Shown here piece after piece: positions 49,266 through 58,876 of a stretch of 64,000 bases of DNA. Numbering within the stretch: position 1 is the first letter of the stretch; each line of letters begins with the position of its first letter. Origin of the DNA: Flectobacillus major DSM 103 (GTDB lineage Bacteria; Bacteroidota; Bacteroidia; Cytophagales; Spirosomataceae); NCBI RefSeq assembly GCF_000427405.1, contig NZ_KE386491.1, forward strand, positions 5,239,047 to 5,303,046, read 5' to 3'. The notes under the pieces were generated by a model that was not told where the DNA came from, ran no database searches, and was given only the letters and a program-made list of their open reading frames with translations. A program made the position numbers and the translations under genes.

Positions 49266-50438
49266 TTATATTTCTTCTTTTTCCCCATTGTGCAAAACCC
49301 TGTAATATTTGCACCCTTCAATGAGTAAACCTTCTGATTTAGTGTTCGGGAAATTCTTATGGTAATCTTTGGGGTGTTTTACATCAATACCTATTACTTT
49401 ACCTTTGTATTGTCGGTTGACTTTAGGTTGAAGTGTATGCCCAACAACAATTGACCTTGCCTGGAACTTATTCAAACTACGCTCTACTACTTCTTGTGTC
49501 AAATTGCCTTTGAAATAACCTCTATACCAAGAAATTCCTGTATAGGTAGAAATCAACAATTGTGTTAAGTTTTTCTCTGATTTTGGATAATAAGGTTTAT
49601 AATAATGCTTCCTTACAATTTCATTGATTTCATCTAAGGTTACACGATATTTTACTAAATCTGGGTGTAATCCTCCATGCGTAAAAAGTATTCCGTTAAT
49701 ACATTCTAGGGTATTTTTACTTGCCATCCATTTGCCAATAAATGAATTTGAATCGTATAATTCGTCTTGTCGCTTTCCTAAAATTGCTGCCACATGAAAG
49801 TATTTTTGAGATGTCGTTTCGTAATTTCCCTGCATATTTTTCAATTCGTGATTTCCCAAAATAAAATGAACAGAACCGCCTTGTATTGTAGCCTCTTGTT
49901 CTAGTTTATAAATAAACCAAAGTACTTGGGTTGTTGAAAAATCTCTATCTACAAAATCTCCCACTAACACTAAATGACCCTTTCCAAAAGTCCAATTTAG
50001 GTTTTTATCAATCACCTTATTATTGATAAGAAAATCTCGGAAAGTTTTAAAACTACTTTCAATATCTGAAATTGCTAAAATCTTGTTTTTATCATGATAG
50101 GTATTTACTGGAGTTTTTATATTCCTATTTATTGAAAATTCAAAACGGGTGGAATCAAGTGAGAAATAACAAAAAGTTGGGATTTCCTTTTCGGTTGTGT
50201 ACTCTTTTTGGTCTAATGAAAATCCATTATCTTGGTTACCTCTGATATAATTCACCTTTAATACACTATCTTTTTTATAGAAAACATAAGGGCCATCTTT
50301 ATCCCAATTCATCATTTTGGGGTCGTCGCCATAATGGAAGCTTGCCCCGTGATATAAACCAAATAAGATGCCTAACGTGCCGAGAACTAAAATTGCTGCA
50401 GTTATATGCTTTGCGAATCTGAAAATTCTTTGTTTCAT
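49266..50438 (-). CDS. membrane-anchored calcineurin-type metallophosphoesterase
   Basis: This is a 390-residue protein. The start at 50438 is preferred because the predicted membrane helix (ITAAILVLGTLGILFGLYHG, residues 12-31) then lies at the N-terminus; an upstream in-frame ATG adds an unlikely basic extension. Metal-binding motifs run in order: SDIESSF (Asp125, with Glu127 where most family members have His), VGDFVDRD (160-166), LGNHELK (195-200), FTHGGLHPD and VVGHTLQPK. The fold is that of PPP-like phosphatases. Several Bacteroidota relatives share the DIE variant, so it is probably active. Substrate is unknown. It is divergent from the LytS/LytTR pair. Confidence 0.85.
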   Translation of the reverse strand: MKQRIFRFAKHITAAILVLGTLGILFGLYHGASFHYGDDPKMMNWDKDGPYVFYKKDSVLKVNYIRGNQDNGFSLDQKEYTTEKEIPTFCYFSLDSTRFEFSINRNIKTPVNTYHDKNKILAISDIESSFKTFRDFLINNKVIDKNLNWTFGKGHLVLVGDFVDRDFSTTQVLWFIYKLEQEATIQGGSVHFILGNHELKNMQGNYETTSQKYFHVAAILGKRQDELYDSNSFIGKWMASKNTLECINGILFTHGGLHPDLVKYRVTLDEINEIVRKHYYKPYYPKSEKNLTQLLISTYTGISWYRGYFKGNLTQEVVERSLNKFQARSIVVGHTLQPKVNRQYKGKVIGIDVKHPKDYHKNFPNTKSEGLLIEGCKYYRVLHNGEKEEI

Positions 50439-50641
50439 TTTTTTAATTTTAAGTTTCTGCAAACGTAAATGTGGTTTTATCACTTTTAAAATAATTGTGA
50501 CAAACACATTGTTAAGGACAATAAAAAGTCTTGTAGCGTGAATAAAGTGATTTCATCATAGATTGGTTAAATTTCAACACCGCATATCAGTTGTTGGTCA
50601 ACTTTATTTTAGAAAATACACATTAGCCTTAATTTTGCGAC

Positions 50642-51457
50642 ATGATATTCAAAAAATACAATACGAATGTGGTGGTACTCGTGCTAGTTATTGTAGCACT
50701 TGTGCCGATAATTATTACAGCATTTGAAGTAATTTTCACCGACAATAAGTCTGTTGTTTTTCTAGGGAATTATCATCCCAAAGTCACTATTCTTGTTATT
50801 TTATATTACATTTTGTTGTTGGGTATTGGTATTTTTTGGTTTATGAAACAGCTAATTGCTATTGCCCAGCTAAAAAACGAAAAAGCAAAAGCAGAATTAA
50901 TGCTTTTGAAAAGTCAAGTAAATCCACATTTTTTCTTTAATATACTCAATAACTTATATGGGTTAGTTACTAAGGATGCCAAAAAAGCACAAGAATTAAT
51001 TCTTAAATTATCGGATATGATGCGTTATAGTATTTATGAAGGCAAAAAAGAAATGGTAACGCTGGAAGAAGAAATAGGCTATTTGAAGAATTATATTGAG
51101 CTGCATCAAATGAGGTATCACAAAAATATAGCGATTTATTTCAACGCTGATATTGATGAAAACAGTAAAGTTGTTCCTTTGTTATTTATTATTCTATTAG
51201 AAAATTCTTTTAAGCATGGAGTCGAGACTTTGAGAGAAAACGCTTTTGTGAAGGTCGATGTTGTTTCTGATAAAAACGAGATACAATTTACGGTTGAAAA
51301 TAATTTTGGTATGTCTGGAAATAAAGAATATAAACCAGGAATTGGACTGGAAAACCTACGACGAAGACTGGAATTGATTTATCCCAATAGGCATCATTTA
51401 TCATTTTCGGTAATTGAAAATGTTTACAAAGCACAATTAACTTTAGGCCAATTATGA
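50642..51457 (+). CDS. LytS/YehU-type sensor histidine kinase
   Basis: This is a 271-residue membrane kinase of the His_kinase (PF06580) type. Two membrane helices (residues ~9-31 and ~48-68) are followed by the H-box LLKSQVNPHFFFNILNNLYG (His96) and an ATPase domain with LFIILLENSFKHGVE and GIGLENLRRRLELIYP. The sensor part is minimal. It overlaps the next gene by four bases (ATGA), so kinase and regulator are coupled. A TAATTTTG box ends five bases before the ATG at 50642 and might be a -7 promoter giving a very short leader, but its -33 partner is weak. Confidence 0.9.
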   Translation: MIFKKYNTNVVVLVLVIVALVPIIITAFEVIFTDNKSVVFLGNYHPKVTILVILYYILLLGIGIFWFMKQLIAIAQLKNEKAKAELMLLKSQVNPHFFFNILNNLYGLVTKDAKKAQELILKLSDMMRYSIYEGKKEMVTLEEEIGYLKNYIELHQMRYHKNIAIYFNADIDENSKVVPLLFIILLENSFKHGVETLRENAFVKVDVVSDKNEIQFTVENNFGMSGNKEYKPGIGLENLRRRLELIYPNRHHLSFSVIENVYKAQLTLGQL

Positions 51458-52149
51458 TTAAATATTTAATTATTGATGACGAGTTTATTACTCATGACAT
51501 TATCAAAGGCTATTGTGATTTACTACCACAAATGCAGTTGATGAAGAGTTGTTATGACGCTTTGGAAGCATTTGAATATTTGAACAAAAATGAAGTAGAT
51601 TTAATTTTTTTAGATTTGAATATGCCCATATTAAAAGGGTTTGAATTGCTCAAAACTTTAACTCATCCACCCAAAGTAATTGTAACAACAGCTTATAAAG
51701 AATATGCCCTTGAAGGTTATGAGCATAATATTTCGGATTATTTATTAAAACCATTTGGCTTTGAACGCTTTTTAAAAGCCATTAATAAAACGTTCAGTAG
51801 TACAATCGCTAAAGTTGTTGAGCCATCAGCAAGCAAAGAAATGTCTAATCGAATTTTTCTGCAAAGCAATAAAAAGTCCATTCAAGTTGAAACTAATACT
51901 ATTCAGTACATCGAAGCTACTGGAAATTACAGCAAAATCGTAACTACAAGTGAACCAATCACCATCCGAGAAAAAATATCAACTTTATTAGAATTGTTGC
52001 CAAAAAATGTATTCTTGCAAGTGCATAAATCATTTGTAGTTGCTCCAAAACACATAAAAAGTATTGAAGGTAATAGAATATTTATTGGTGAGCATATCAT
52101 TCCTATCGGGAAAACATTTAGAACAAATGTTACTCAATTATTGAAATAG
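51454..52149 (+). CDS. LytTR family response regulator, partner of the adjacent kinase
   Basis: This is a 231-residue response regulator. The receiver has acidic pocket LIIDDEF, phospho-acceptor Asp54 in LIFLDLNMPILKG, and LLKPFGFERF. The LytTR domain (~130-230) has IQYIEATGNYSKIV and VFLQVHKSFVV. It overlaps the kinase gene by four bases. All receiver residues are intact. No target gene is obvious nearby; the divergent metallophosphoesterase is one candidate. Confidence 0.9.
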   Translation: MIKYLIIDDEFITHDIIKGYCDLLPQMQLMKSCYDALEAFEYLNKNEVDLIFLDLNMPILKGFELLKTLTHPPKVIVTTAYKEYALEGYEHNISDYLLKPFGFERFLKAINKTFSSTIAKVVEPSASKEMSNRIFLQSNKKSIQVETNTIQYIEATGNYSKIVTTSEPITIREKISTLLELLPKNVFLQVHKSFVVAPKHIKSIEGNRIFIGEHIIPIGKTFRTNVTQLLK

Positions 52150-52180
52150 CCTGTTTTGAATAATACAAAGGTCGTAGGCG

Positions 52181-52230
52181 AGTTTTTTCTATTAGCAGGC
52201 AAATTAATTTGCCTGCTAATAGAAAAAACT
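52181..52230. repeat. perfect 50-base palindrome between convergent genes
   Basis: 52181-52205 (agttttttctattagcaggc, aaatt) is the exact reverse complement of 52206-52230. It lies between the convergent response regulator (ends 52149) and fucosidase (ends 52238). It probably acts as a terminator hairpin, but the T runs lie on the 5' side of the stem rather than after it. Confidence 0.75.
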
Positions 52231-52237
52231 TGATTAC

Positions 52238-54325
52238 CTATTCCGTGATAATATCAATTTCAGCATAGCCGACGGTGTCATCGTCTTTGGTGTTTCGTAA
52301 AGCTCTTAATTTGATGTATCTAGCTTTTTGAGGGGCAAAAGTTTTGATTTGCCACAAAGGATTATTTTTAATATTTGAGAATTCGCCTTCGTCAACTTGT
52401 TTCCAGTCGTTGCCATTCTCAGATACAAAGAAACTGTAATGTGTGATAATTCCTGAACCCCACCAATTTTGGTCAGGCAAGTATCTGAAACCGCTAATGT
52501 TTTGATTTTTACCCAAATCGATCACCAAATCAACGGGCATTTTAACCGTATTTTTTTGATACCATTGTGTATCTGGATTGCCATCTAATAGGTTATTCGC
52601 TGCATTATCTTCAATACCAACAATTTTCCAAGACTTTTTAGCAATATCAAATTTTTCCTCCGTCAAAGCACTTGTCTTTTTACTTTTTGGGTCATAACTA
52701 ATACATTTAACGGCAACTTTTCCATCATCAGTTTTGATAGGCCCAGTATATTGATTCGATTTTAAAGTAGGCGTGCTACCATCTAATGTATAATATATTT
52801 GAGACTCGAAGTCTGCTGGAATAATTCGTACATCTCCCGAACGCTCACGAATGGCTACTGGTGGCACTAATATTTGGGGGGCATCATAAATGCCAATATT
52901 AGAAATCAGTGGGCATTCCTTAGAATCGGTTATGTTCAATCGAAGTTTTGTAGCTTTAACAGTTTTGAAACGTAGAATACGTTTATAGCCTATCGTTGTT
53001 TCTTTGGCTACTTCTTCCCATTGATTATTGACGAAGGCTTCCAAAGTAAACGATTTTACCCTTTGTCCTAATTTGATATACTCTTGTATCAAAAAACGAT
53101 TAAAGGTAGTGGGTTTTGCAAAATTGAAAGTTAAGCTAGCAGACTTTACCTTATCATCGGTTGTCCAATAACTTTCAGTACTTACATCAATGGCCTTATT
53201 TGCTCCAAATTGTGGGTTGTTTCCACGCACATTAGACGCTACTACATTTGCCCCTTTAATAAGGTTTAGCGAAAATGCTTCTTTGACAGCTTTTCTAAAA
53301 TCCAACACGGCTTTTTCATCATAAGGATGAATTAAACCATTGGGCATAATAGGAAAATTTAATAACAAAGTGGCATTTCTACCAATAGAATTGTAATAAA
53401 TATCCATCAATTGAGGTAAAGTTTTTACTTTGCTATCTTCTTTCGGATGATAAAACCATTCGGGTCTGATAGATGTATTTACTTCGCCTGGTACCCAAGT
53501 ATTCCCATTTTCTAATCCGTAACGAAGCATTTCTTCTGGTATATCACCCTTTGCATTTAATAAACTCCAGTTGGTTTCGCCAACATAACCTGCTTCCGTT
53601 CCAACCCAACGAAGGTCTGCTCGATCTCCGCCATCATTCCAAATTACAATCTTGGGTTGTAAGGAACGAACCAGTTTATACGTATTCTCCCAATCATAGT
53701 AAATATTACGGTCTATCTTGCGTGTTTCATTAGCTCCGCCATAATAACCAGAACCTCCGTTGGCACCATCAAACCAGACTTCAAAAATTTCACCATAATT
53801 TGTCAATAGTTCACGCAATTGATTTCTGAAATAAGTAATGTATTCTGGTTTTCCATAGTCTGGATGATTTCTGTCCCATGGCGAAAGATAAATTCCCAGT
53901 TTCAAACCATACTCTTTACACGCGTCGGCCATTTCACGTACAATGTCGCCCTTTCCATTTTTCCATGGAACATTCTTTACTGAATAATCCGTGTATTTTG
54001 ATGGCCAAAGACAAAAGCCACTATGATGTTTTGCTGTAATAATAACACCTTTCATACCTGCCTCTTTACAAATTCTGGCCCATTGGCGACAATCTAATTT
54101 ATCAGGATTAAAAATTTGAGGGTCTTCATCACCTTTTCCCCACGACATATCGGTGTAAGTATTGACCGAAAAGTGGACAAAAGCATAATATTCCATTTGC
54201 TGCCATCTCAGTTGGTTTGGGCTTGGAATCGGAAGAAGAGGGGACGGTGCTTTTACTTGGCCAAATGTAAAAAAGTTTGTATTGGCAAAAATGAAGCATG
54301 CTAAAATCAAGTTTTTATAGTTCAT
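52238..54325 (-). CDS. secreted GH29 alpha-L-fucosidase with F5/8-type C-terminal domains
   Basis: This is a 695-residue protein. The start at 54325 gives the signal peptide KNLILACFIFANTNFFTFGQ. The GH29 catalytic domain (~25-360) shows YYAFVHFSVNTYTDMSWGKG, GVIITAKHHSGFCLWPSKYT, LGIYLSPWDRNH and the nucleophile Asp186 in FEVWFDGANGGSG. After ~residue 365 come two F5/8 type C (discoidin) segments (ESYWTTDD; NPDTQWYQKN) separated by a chitobiase-like region (ESQIYYTLDGSTPTLKSNQY). It releases terminal alpha-L-fucose from glycans outside the cell or in the periplasm. A 320-base gap separates it from the peptide/HTTM operon upstream, so it is probably independent. Confidence 0.92.
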   Translation of the reverse strand: MNYKNLILACFIFANTNFFTFGQVKAPSPLLPIPSPNQLRWQQMEYYAFVHFSVNTYTDMSWGKGDEDPQIFNPDKLDCRQWARICKEAGMKGVIITAKHHSGFCLWPSKYTDYSVKNVPWKNGKGDIVREMADACKEYGLKLGIYLSPWDRNHPDYGKPEYITYFRNQLRELLTNYGEIFEVWFDGANGGSGYYGGANETRKIDRNIYYDWENTYKLVRSLQPKIVIWNDGGDRADLRWVGTEAGYVGETNWSLLNAKGDIPEEMLRYGLENGNTWVPGEVNTSIRPEWFYHPKEDSKVKTLPQLMDIYYNSIGRNATLLLNFPIMPNGLIHPYDEKAVLDFRKAVKEAFSLNLIKGANVVASNVRGNNPQFGANKAIDVSTESYWTTDDKVKSASLTFNFAKPTTFNRFLIQEYIKLGQRVKSFTLEAFVNNQWEEVAKETTIGYKRILRFKTVKATKLRLNITDSKECPLISNIGIYDAPQILVPPVAIRERSGDVRIIPADFESQIYYTLDGSTPTLKSNQYTGPIKTDDGKVAVKCISYDPKSKKTSALTEEKFDIAKKSWKIVGIEDNAANNLLDGNPDTQWYQKNTVKMPVDLVIDLGKNQNISGFRYLPDQNWWGSGIITHYSFFVSENGNDWKQVDEGEFSNIKNNPLWQIKTFAPQKARYIKLRALRNTKDDDTVGYAEIDIITE

Positions 54326-54645
54326 GTTATGATAAGAGTTAGACAACCTTATAGCGGTCTCTTTTTAAAAACAGCTTTTTGAATTAAAGTAAATAAACAT
54401 AGAAAATACTTGATCAAAAGCTATTTTTTTCAAAAGAGCCAGTTTTCCAACAATTATTTTGGGCATTATGAGTTTGAGTAGTTTATAGATGGTATTTCAA
54501 ACAAAAAAGATAAATGCCTGAAAACTCAATGTTCAGAGAGCATTAATACCTATCCTTCTGCTTGTCTTTTAGAGGGTGGTGAGAGCCTAAGGAACAAACT
54601 CTTAGACTCACTAGACCTGAGCAACGAAGATGATAATATATTCAA
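54326..54645. other. intergenic region, nothing identified
   Basis: This is 320 AT-rich bases between two minus-strand genes. I see no coding frame, no strong hairpin and no clear promoter pair. It probably holds the fucosidase promoter. Confidence 0.4.
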
Positions 54646-55404
54646 TCATTTCATCATTGCCATCATTGATTTGATTAATTCCGACTTTTTTTCCAGAAAT
54701 AATTTTTCTTGAATTTCTGAAGCCTTTTTGTTTTTATCAAAATCTGCTTTTATTTTGGCAATTTCCTGCTCTAAAGGATACGATTGTTCGGTTATATATT
54801 CGATTTTTTCAATTTGTGTAGTTCTGAAAAAATCCTCTGACCAGATAACCAAACCAGGCAATCCAAAATAATTGGATGGCCCACTCGAAACAGGTATTTT
54901 GTCTGTAAACCATACCGATATTAAGTAGTTTTTGTTCTTAGCTATAGCCTTAGTACAATCAAACCCAAGCATGTTTTTCTTTTCGTTAGTGATGCTCCAT
55001 TCCAAATCTTTCATTCCTCCATTTGAATAAAAAGGTCTATTAAAAATACTTTCATATTTATAATATGTTTTGGGTGATGTTTTGATACAGTAAGCTAATT
55101 CATCATTTAGTTTTAATTCTACGGCTTCTTGCCCTTTGGGTTTATTGATGTTCAACCGCTCAAATTTATAGAGAGATTGGCTTGTTTTTGGGTTAATATA
55201 CAGTGTATAGTGATACTTATATCCTTGTTTTAAGGCTATACTTGCTTTTACTTCATCTTGTGGACGAGAAGTATTAGCAGGAATTTGATACTGGCTCGTA
55301 GGGGTTGAAATATAGGATACCTTTATTATTTTATTTTCGGCTTGACCATAAAAAAGGTTGGACACCAGACATAAAACCACTGAAAATATAATGTTTTTTC
55401 TCAT
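54646..55404 (-). CDS. GLPGLI family secreted protein
   Basis: This is a 252-residue protein with signal peptide (KNIIFSVVLCLVSNLFYGQ). It belongs to the GLPGLI family, named for the motif seen here as NYFGLPGLVIWSEDF, with the usual preceding KMLGFDCTKAIA-like segment (reading KNMLGFDCTKAIAK). The family is found almost only in Bacteroidota, often next to a TonB-receptor-like barrel, as here with a 12-base gap. The C-terminus is a charged helix ending in SMMAMMK. Its role is unknown; it may be a periplasmic or surface partner of the upstream barrel. Confidence 0.85.
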   Translation of the reverse strand: MRKNIIFSVVLCLVSNLFYGQAENKIIKVSYISTPTSQYQIPANTSRPQDEVKASIALKQGYKYHYTLYINPKTSQSLYKFERLNINKPKGQEAVELKLNDELAYCIKTSPKTYYKYESIFNRPFYSNGGMKDLEWSITNEKKNMLGFDCTKAIAKNKNYLISVWFTDKIPVSSGPSNYFGLPGLVIWSEDFFRTTQIEKIEYITEQSYPLEQEIAKIKADFDKNKKASEIQEKLFLEKKSELIKSMMAMMK

Positions 55405-55416
55405 AGTAAATTTTCG

Positions 55417-58023
55417 TTAAAGATGTAATGATACTCCCAATATTAAGTAATTGATTCTGTAAAAATTGATATTTTGATTTAAGACGATTCCGTCTGAAAA
55501 TTGATTTATTGCTGAAAAATTATCTTTGTAAATATTAAATAAATTAAATAGAGACTTGCCTTTTAAAAAAAGAGATACTGTGTCGTTCAATTTATAGGTA
55601 GCTTTAATATCCATTAACGGAATACTAAAGGAAGATGCTAACGAATTATTTACTCTTTGTGATAGTGCTATTTTTCCTTCAAATTTTTCATGATTGGCAA
55701 TCAAATCTATCGTATAAATTTGAGATGAAAATTGGTTTAAAAATTCGCTATCAATATAGATCTTTTGCGTATTGGTAATGTACGAAATATCAATTTGGGT
55801 TAGAAAAAAAGATTTGGGTTCAAATCCAATTTGGAAACTATATAATTGCCCATCTAAATTAAATTGACGAGCTGTATTGTCAGAATAGGTAGGATACCGT
55901 GATGACTTTGTGCTAGAATTAACACTAAACTCTATTCTATGTAATCTTTCACCGAAATAAAAACTTTTTCTTGCTCCAATATTCAAGCCAATGTTCTTTT
56001 TTTCGTCAATTAAATAGTTTTTATAATAAAATACGTTGCGTTCTACTTTATCAAAAATGGGTTCTAAATAATTGTTTTTTATTTCGTAGTTTCCAATGAT
56101 GTTAAAAGACTGCGATTTGGCCACATTAGAATAATAATACCCCAATGTGGCTTTTTTAGTATTAGTTACACGAAAATTATAATCATTATTTCCCAAGATT
56201 CTATTGTTGAAAGATACCGCCAAGGTGTCTAGGTTTTTATACAAATCGAATAATGAATTATACTGATTATAGGTAACATTGAGGCTATTACTACTATTGA
56301 TTTTGTAATTAATAGAGGTATTAATTTTTGCTATTGTATTTGCCTTAAAGTCATTTAAAGCAAACCAATAGTTATCATTACCAATCACAAAATAATAATC
56401 AAGTGCTTTAGTTTTTCCACTTCCACTTAGGTATATATTCCCATTGGTTCCATTTCTTTGAATAGACTGTCTATTTTTAATGATACTACTTTGATTAAAA
56501 AAAGCGTATTTTGAGCCTAGTTCTAGCGTAAAAAGGTTAGAAAACTTGTATCGCAACCCTAATTCTGGATTTATTTGGGTCTGAGTTAAATCAAAGTTTT
56601 GAGCTATTTTTCCATTTGTAGCATTCGGTGTAAAAAAAGAAGATTCAAAACTATTATTGGACTTTTCAGTTGAATAAGACAAAGTTGCAGTAAAAATCAT
56701 TTTGCTAGACAGTAAGCTACTCATATTTAGTGCATTATGGATATGTGTACTAAAAGCCGCGGTTTCATTATTCTCGATGATATTCGCAGCTACAGTGTTA
56801 TAATTATTGATATTATTGATATCCTGATTTTGTTTGTGGACAGTACCAACCTCAAAGACATAATCTAGCACAGTTCTTTTATGTAGTTTGGTACTGAAGT
56901 AATATTTCAAAGAACCAAATTTTCCCAAATCAGACAGGTTATTCAGTTCTTTTTTAGCAGTAGTATTCGTAGCAAGTATCTGAGTTGTATTTTGATTAAG
57001 CTTAGTGGCTTCTAAAAAATTCAAATATCCAACAACTCCCATCTTATTATTATCTCCTTGTTTTCTAACAGTTAGGCTGGTGTTGGAGTTAAAGTTTTTT
57101 TGAAGGAGTTCATCTTCTACAAAAAAATTACTGAAATTATTTTTAAAAAAGCCAGACGATTTTTGAATAGATGATTCTGATATATCCTCAAAACTTAATT
57201 CTTTCTCTCCAATATTATTAGTATTATGAATTAAAAAAGCATTAAAAGCATCAGAAAAAAACATTCCTTTGGCTTTTAATTCATAACTGTTTTTGATACC
57301 GACAGCCCCATCAATTTTTTCCTTTAATACACCTTTAAATTCTTTTTTTGTTTTAATATTAATCACAGAAGTGGTGAAGTTATCGAAGTCGACTTTAAAA
57401 TTATCTTTATAGTTATTAATCAATTGTAGTTTTTCCATCATATCAAAATTGAGGTTATCTAAGGCTATTTTATTTTGATTAATAAATACTTCTTTTTTAT
57501 TAATCAAAACCTTTGTGATAGGAATACCCTGATAAGAAATCCCCCCTTCTTTAGTCACGATAAATCCTTCAGTTTTATTCAAAATGTCTCTCAAAGATGA
57601 ACTTGGTGTAAGGTTTAGATTTTGGGTTTTAATATTCATGGTATCTCTTAAAACATCCGTTGTTACAATTACCTCTTTCAACTCTATAGAAGTTTCTTCT
57701 AGCATAAATTCTAGCGGTTTTTTTACTGGTAGAGATATTTTCTGAGTAATAGGACTAAATCCAAAATATGATACTTTTAGATAGACGAATAAAATTGGTT
57801 TAGGGATTTTTAACGAAAAAAAGCCTTCCTCATCAGATATATTGAAAGCAAGGGCATTTAACAAGGTAGAATCTTCAAACGCTACAATATTAGCATTAAT
57901 AAGTGGCTCAGATTTAATATTTTTGACATAGCCTTTTATTATATCTTGTGCATTACAAAGGTGAGCACAGAAAAATAGGAAAAGGAATACACCAAAAAAG
58001 CAAGGTTTATATTTTAATTTCAT
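55417..58023 (-). CDS. TonB-receptor-like outer-membrane beta-barrel with carboxypeptidase-regulatory-like domain
   Basis: This is an 868-residue protein with signal peptide (FFGVFLFLFFCAHLCNAQ). Residues ~25-115 form a CarboxypepD_reg-like domain (IIKGYVKNIKSEPLINANIV). Residues ~120-230 are a plug-like region (SSLRDILNKTEGFIVTKEGG, ITKVLINKKEVFIN). The rest is barrel strands ending INFYRINYLILGVSLHL. No TonB box was identified. It overlaps the HTTM gene upstream by 17 bases, showing translational coupling, and is followed by the GLPGLI gene. In this operon it could be the outer-membrane conduit or receptor for the small secreted peptides, which is inference. Confidence 0.85.
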   Translation of the reverse strand: MKLKYKPCFFGVFLFLFFCAHLCNAQDIIKGYVKNIKSEPLINANIVAFEDSTLLNALAFNISDEEGFFSLKIPKPILFVYLKVSYFGFSPITQKISLPVKKPLEFMLEETSIELKEVIVTTDVLRDTMNIKTQNLNLTPSSSLRDILNKTEGFIVTKEGGISYQGIPITKVLINKKEVFINQNKIALDNLNFDMMEKLQLINNYKDNFKVDFDNFTTSVINIKTKKEFKGVLKEKIDGAVGIKNSYELKAKGMFFSDAFNAFLIHNTNNIGEKELSFEDISESSIQKSSGFFKNNFSNFFVEDELLQKNFNSNTSLTVRKQGDNNKMGVVGYLNFLEATKLNQNTTQILATNTTAKKELNNLSDLGKFGSLKYYFSTKLHKRTVLDYVFEVGTVHKQNQDINNINNYNTVAANIIENNETAAFSTHIHNALNMSSLLSSKMIFTATLSYSTEKSNNSFESSFFTPNATNGKIAQNFDLTQTQINPELGLRYKFSNLFTLELGSKYAFFNQSSIIKNRQSIQRNGTNGNIYLSGSGKTKALDYYFVIGNDNYWFALNDFKANTIAKINTSINYKINSSNSLNVTYNQYNSLFDLYKNLDTLAVSFNNRILGNNDYNFRVTNTKKATLGYYYSNVAKSQSFNIIGNYEIKNNYLEPIFDKVERNVFYYKNYLIDEKKNIGLNIGARKSFYFGERLHRIEFSVNSSTKSSRYPTYSDNTARQFNLDGQLYSFQIGFEPKSFFLTQIDISYITNTQKIYIDSEFLNQFSSQIYTIDLIANHEKFEGKIALSQRVNNSLASSFSIPLMDIKATYKLNDTVSLFLKGKSLFNLFNIYKDNFSAINQFSDGIVLNQNINFYRINYLILGVSLHL

Positions 58024-58876
58024 TAGGTTGTAAGCGATAGAAACCAGCGATATTCCAAACTATTAATAGTGCTGAGAATGAATATAATCCAAGTATATAG
58101 GCAATACCAAGGTGCATTAGTACACACAAAGACAAAATCAGATACCGTGTTTTATCTATCCAAATAAAAATTGAATAGAGGGTTTCTAAAAGGACAGTAC
58201 CAATACCCACAACTAAAAGAATATAAGGTGGTATTTTGAAATAATCATTGTACACAGACGATATAGAACGCCAAAGTGACATTCCATTCCACCACTCGGG
58301 GTCTAAGGCTTTGGCTATTCCTGCAAAAAAATACACGATACATAAGTGGATTTGTATGATACGAATATAATTGAAAGCATAGTCTCGTGGTGTAAAATTA
58401 AAAATACGACTATCTATTGAAAAATACCTTCCGACAGGAAACCATACACAATAAAAAAGCGACATCGTTAAAAATTGGTCATAACCATAATTCAATTCGT
58501 TGAAGGACTTAAAAATCAGTAGTTGAAGGATTAGTGCTATAGAAGTTACAAATCGTGTTAAGAAGCCTACCATCATTAGGATTAGCATCGTGACATAAAT
58601 AATTTTGATGTTTCCATAGAAGAAATCAACCATACCATACAGAGATAGGTAATGATTTATCCATTCAAACGAATCTCGATACTCACTAAAAAAGTACATT
58701 AATTCACGTGGAATAAAGGTTTCATCTTTAGAGAAAAGAAGAGGAAAGTCGACCCCCAATGCCAGTATATCAACAAGGGCAATGAATGAAACAGCAATCC
58801 TAAAAAAAGTAAGAAAAAACTTCTCTTGTTCAAAATCCTGAGTTGAATAAAAAGCTTTCCATTTAGATAAGGTCAT
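58007..58876 (-). CDS. HTTM domain membrane protein (vitamin K-dependent carboxylase-like / SdpB-like)
   Basis: This is a 289-residue protein with about seven to eight hydrophobic segments, for example TFFRIAVSFIALVDILALGV, SLFYCVWFPVGRYFSIDSR, IRIIQIHLCIVYFFAGIAKA and ALDPEWWNGMSLWRSIS. The last two are hallmarks of HTTM proteins, the bacterial relatives of vitamin K-dependent gamma-carboxylase. SdpB of Bacillus belongs to this group and is required, with SdpA, to make the SDP toxin from its SdpC precursor. The gene overlaps its neighbours on both sides (14 bases upstream, 17 downstream), so it is part of one tightly packed operon. Whether it carboxylates anything is unknown; SdpB's biochemical activity is also not settled to my knowledge. 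Confidence 0.82.
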   Translation of the reverse strand: MTLSKWKAFYSTQDFEQEKFFLTFFRIAVSFIALVDILALGVDFPLLFSKDETFIPRELMYFFSEYRDSFEWINHYLSLYGMVDFFYGNIKIIYVTMLILMMVGFLTRFVTSIALILQLLIFKSFNELNYGYDQFLTMSLFYCVWFPVGRYFSIDSRIFNFTPRDYAFNYIRIIQIHLCIVYFFAGIAKALDPEWWNGMSLWRSISSVYNDYFKIPPYILLVVGIGTVLLETLYSIFIWIDKTRYLILSLCVLMHLGIAYILGLYSFSALLIVWNIAGFYRLQPNEIKI

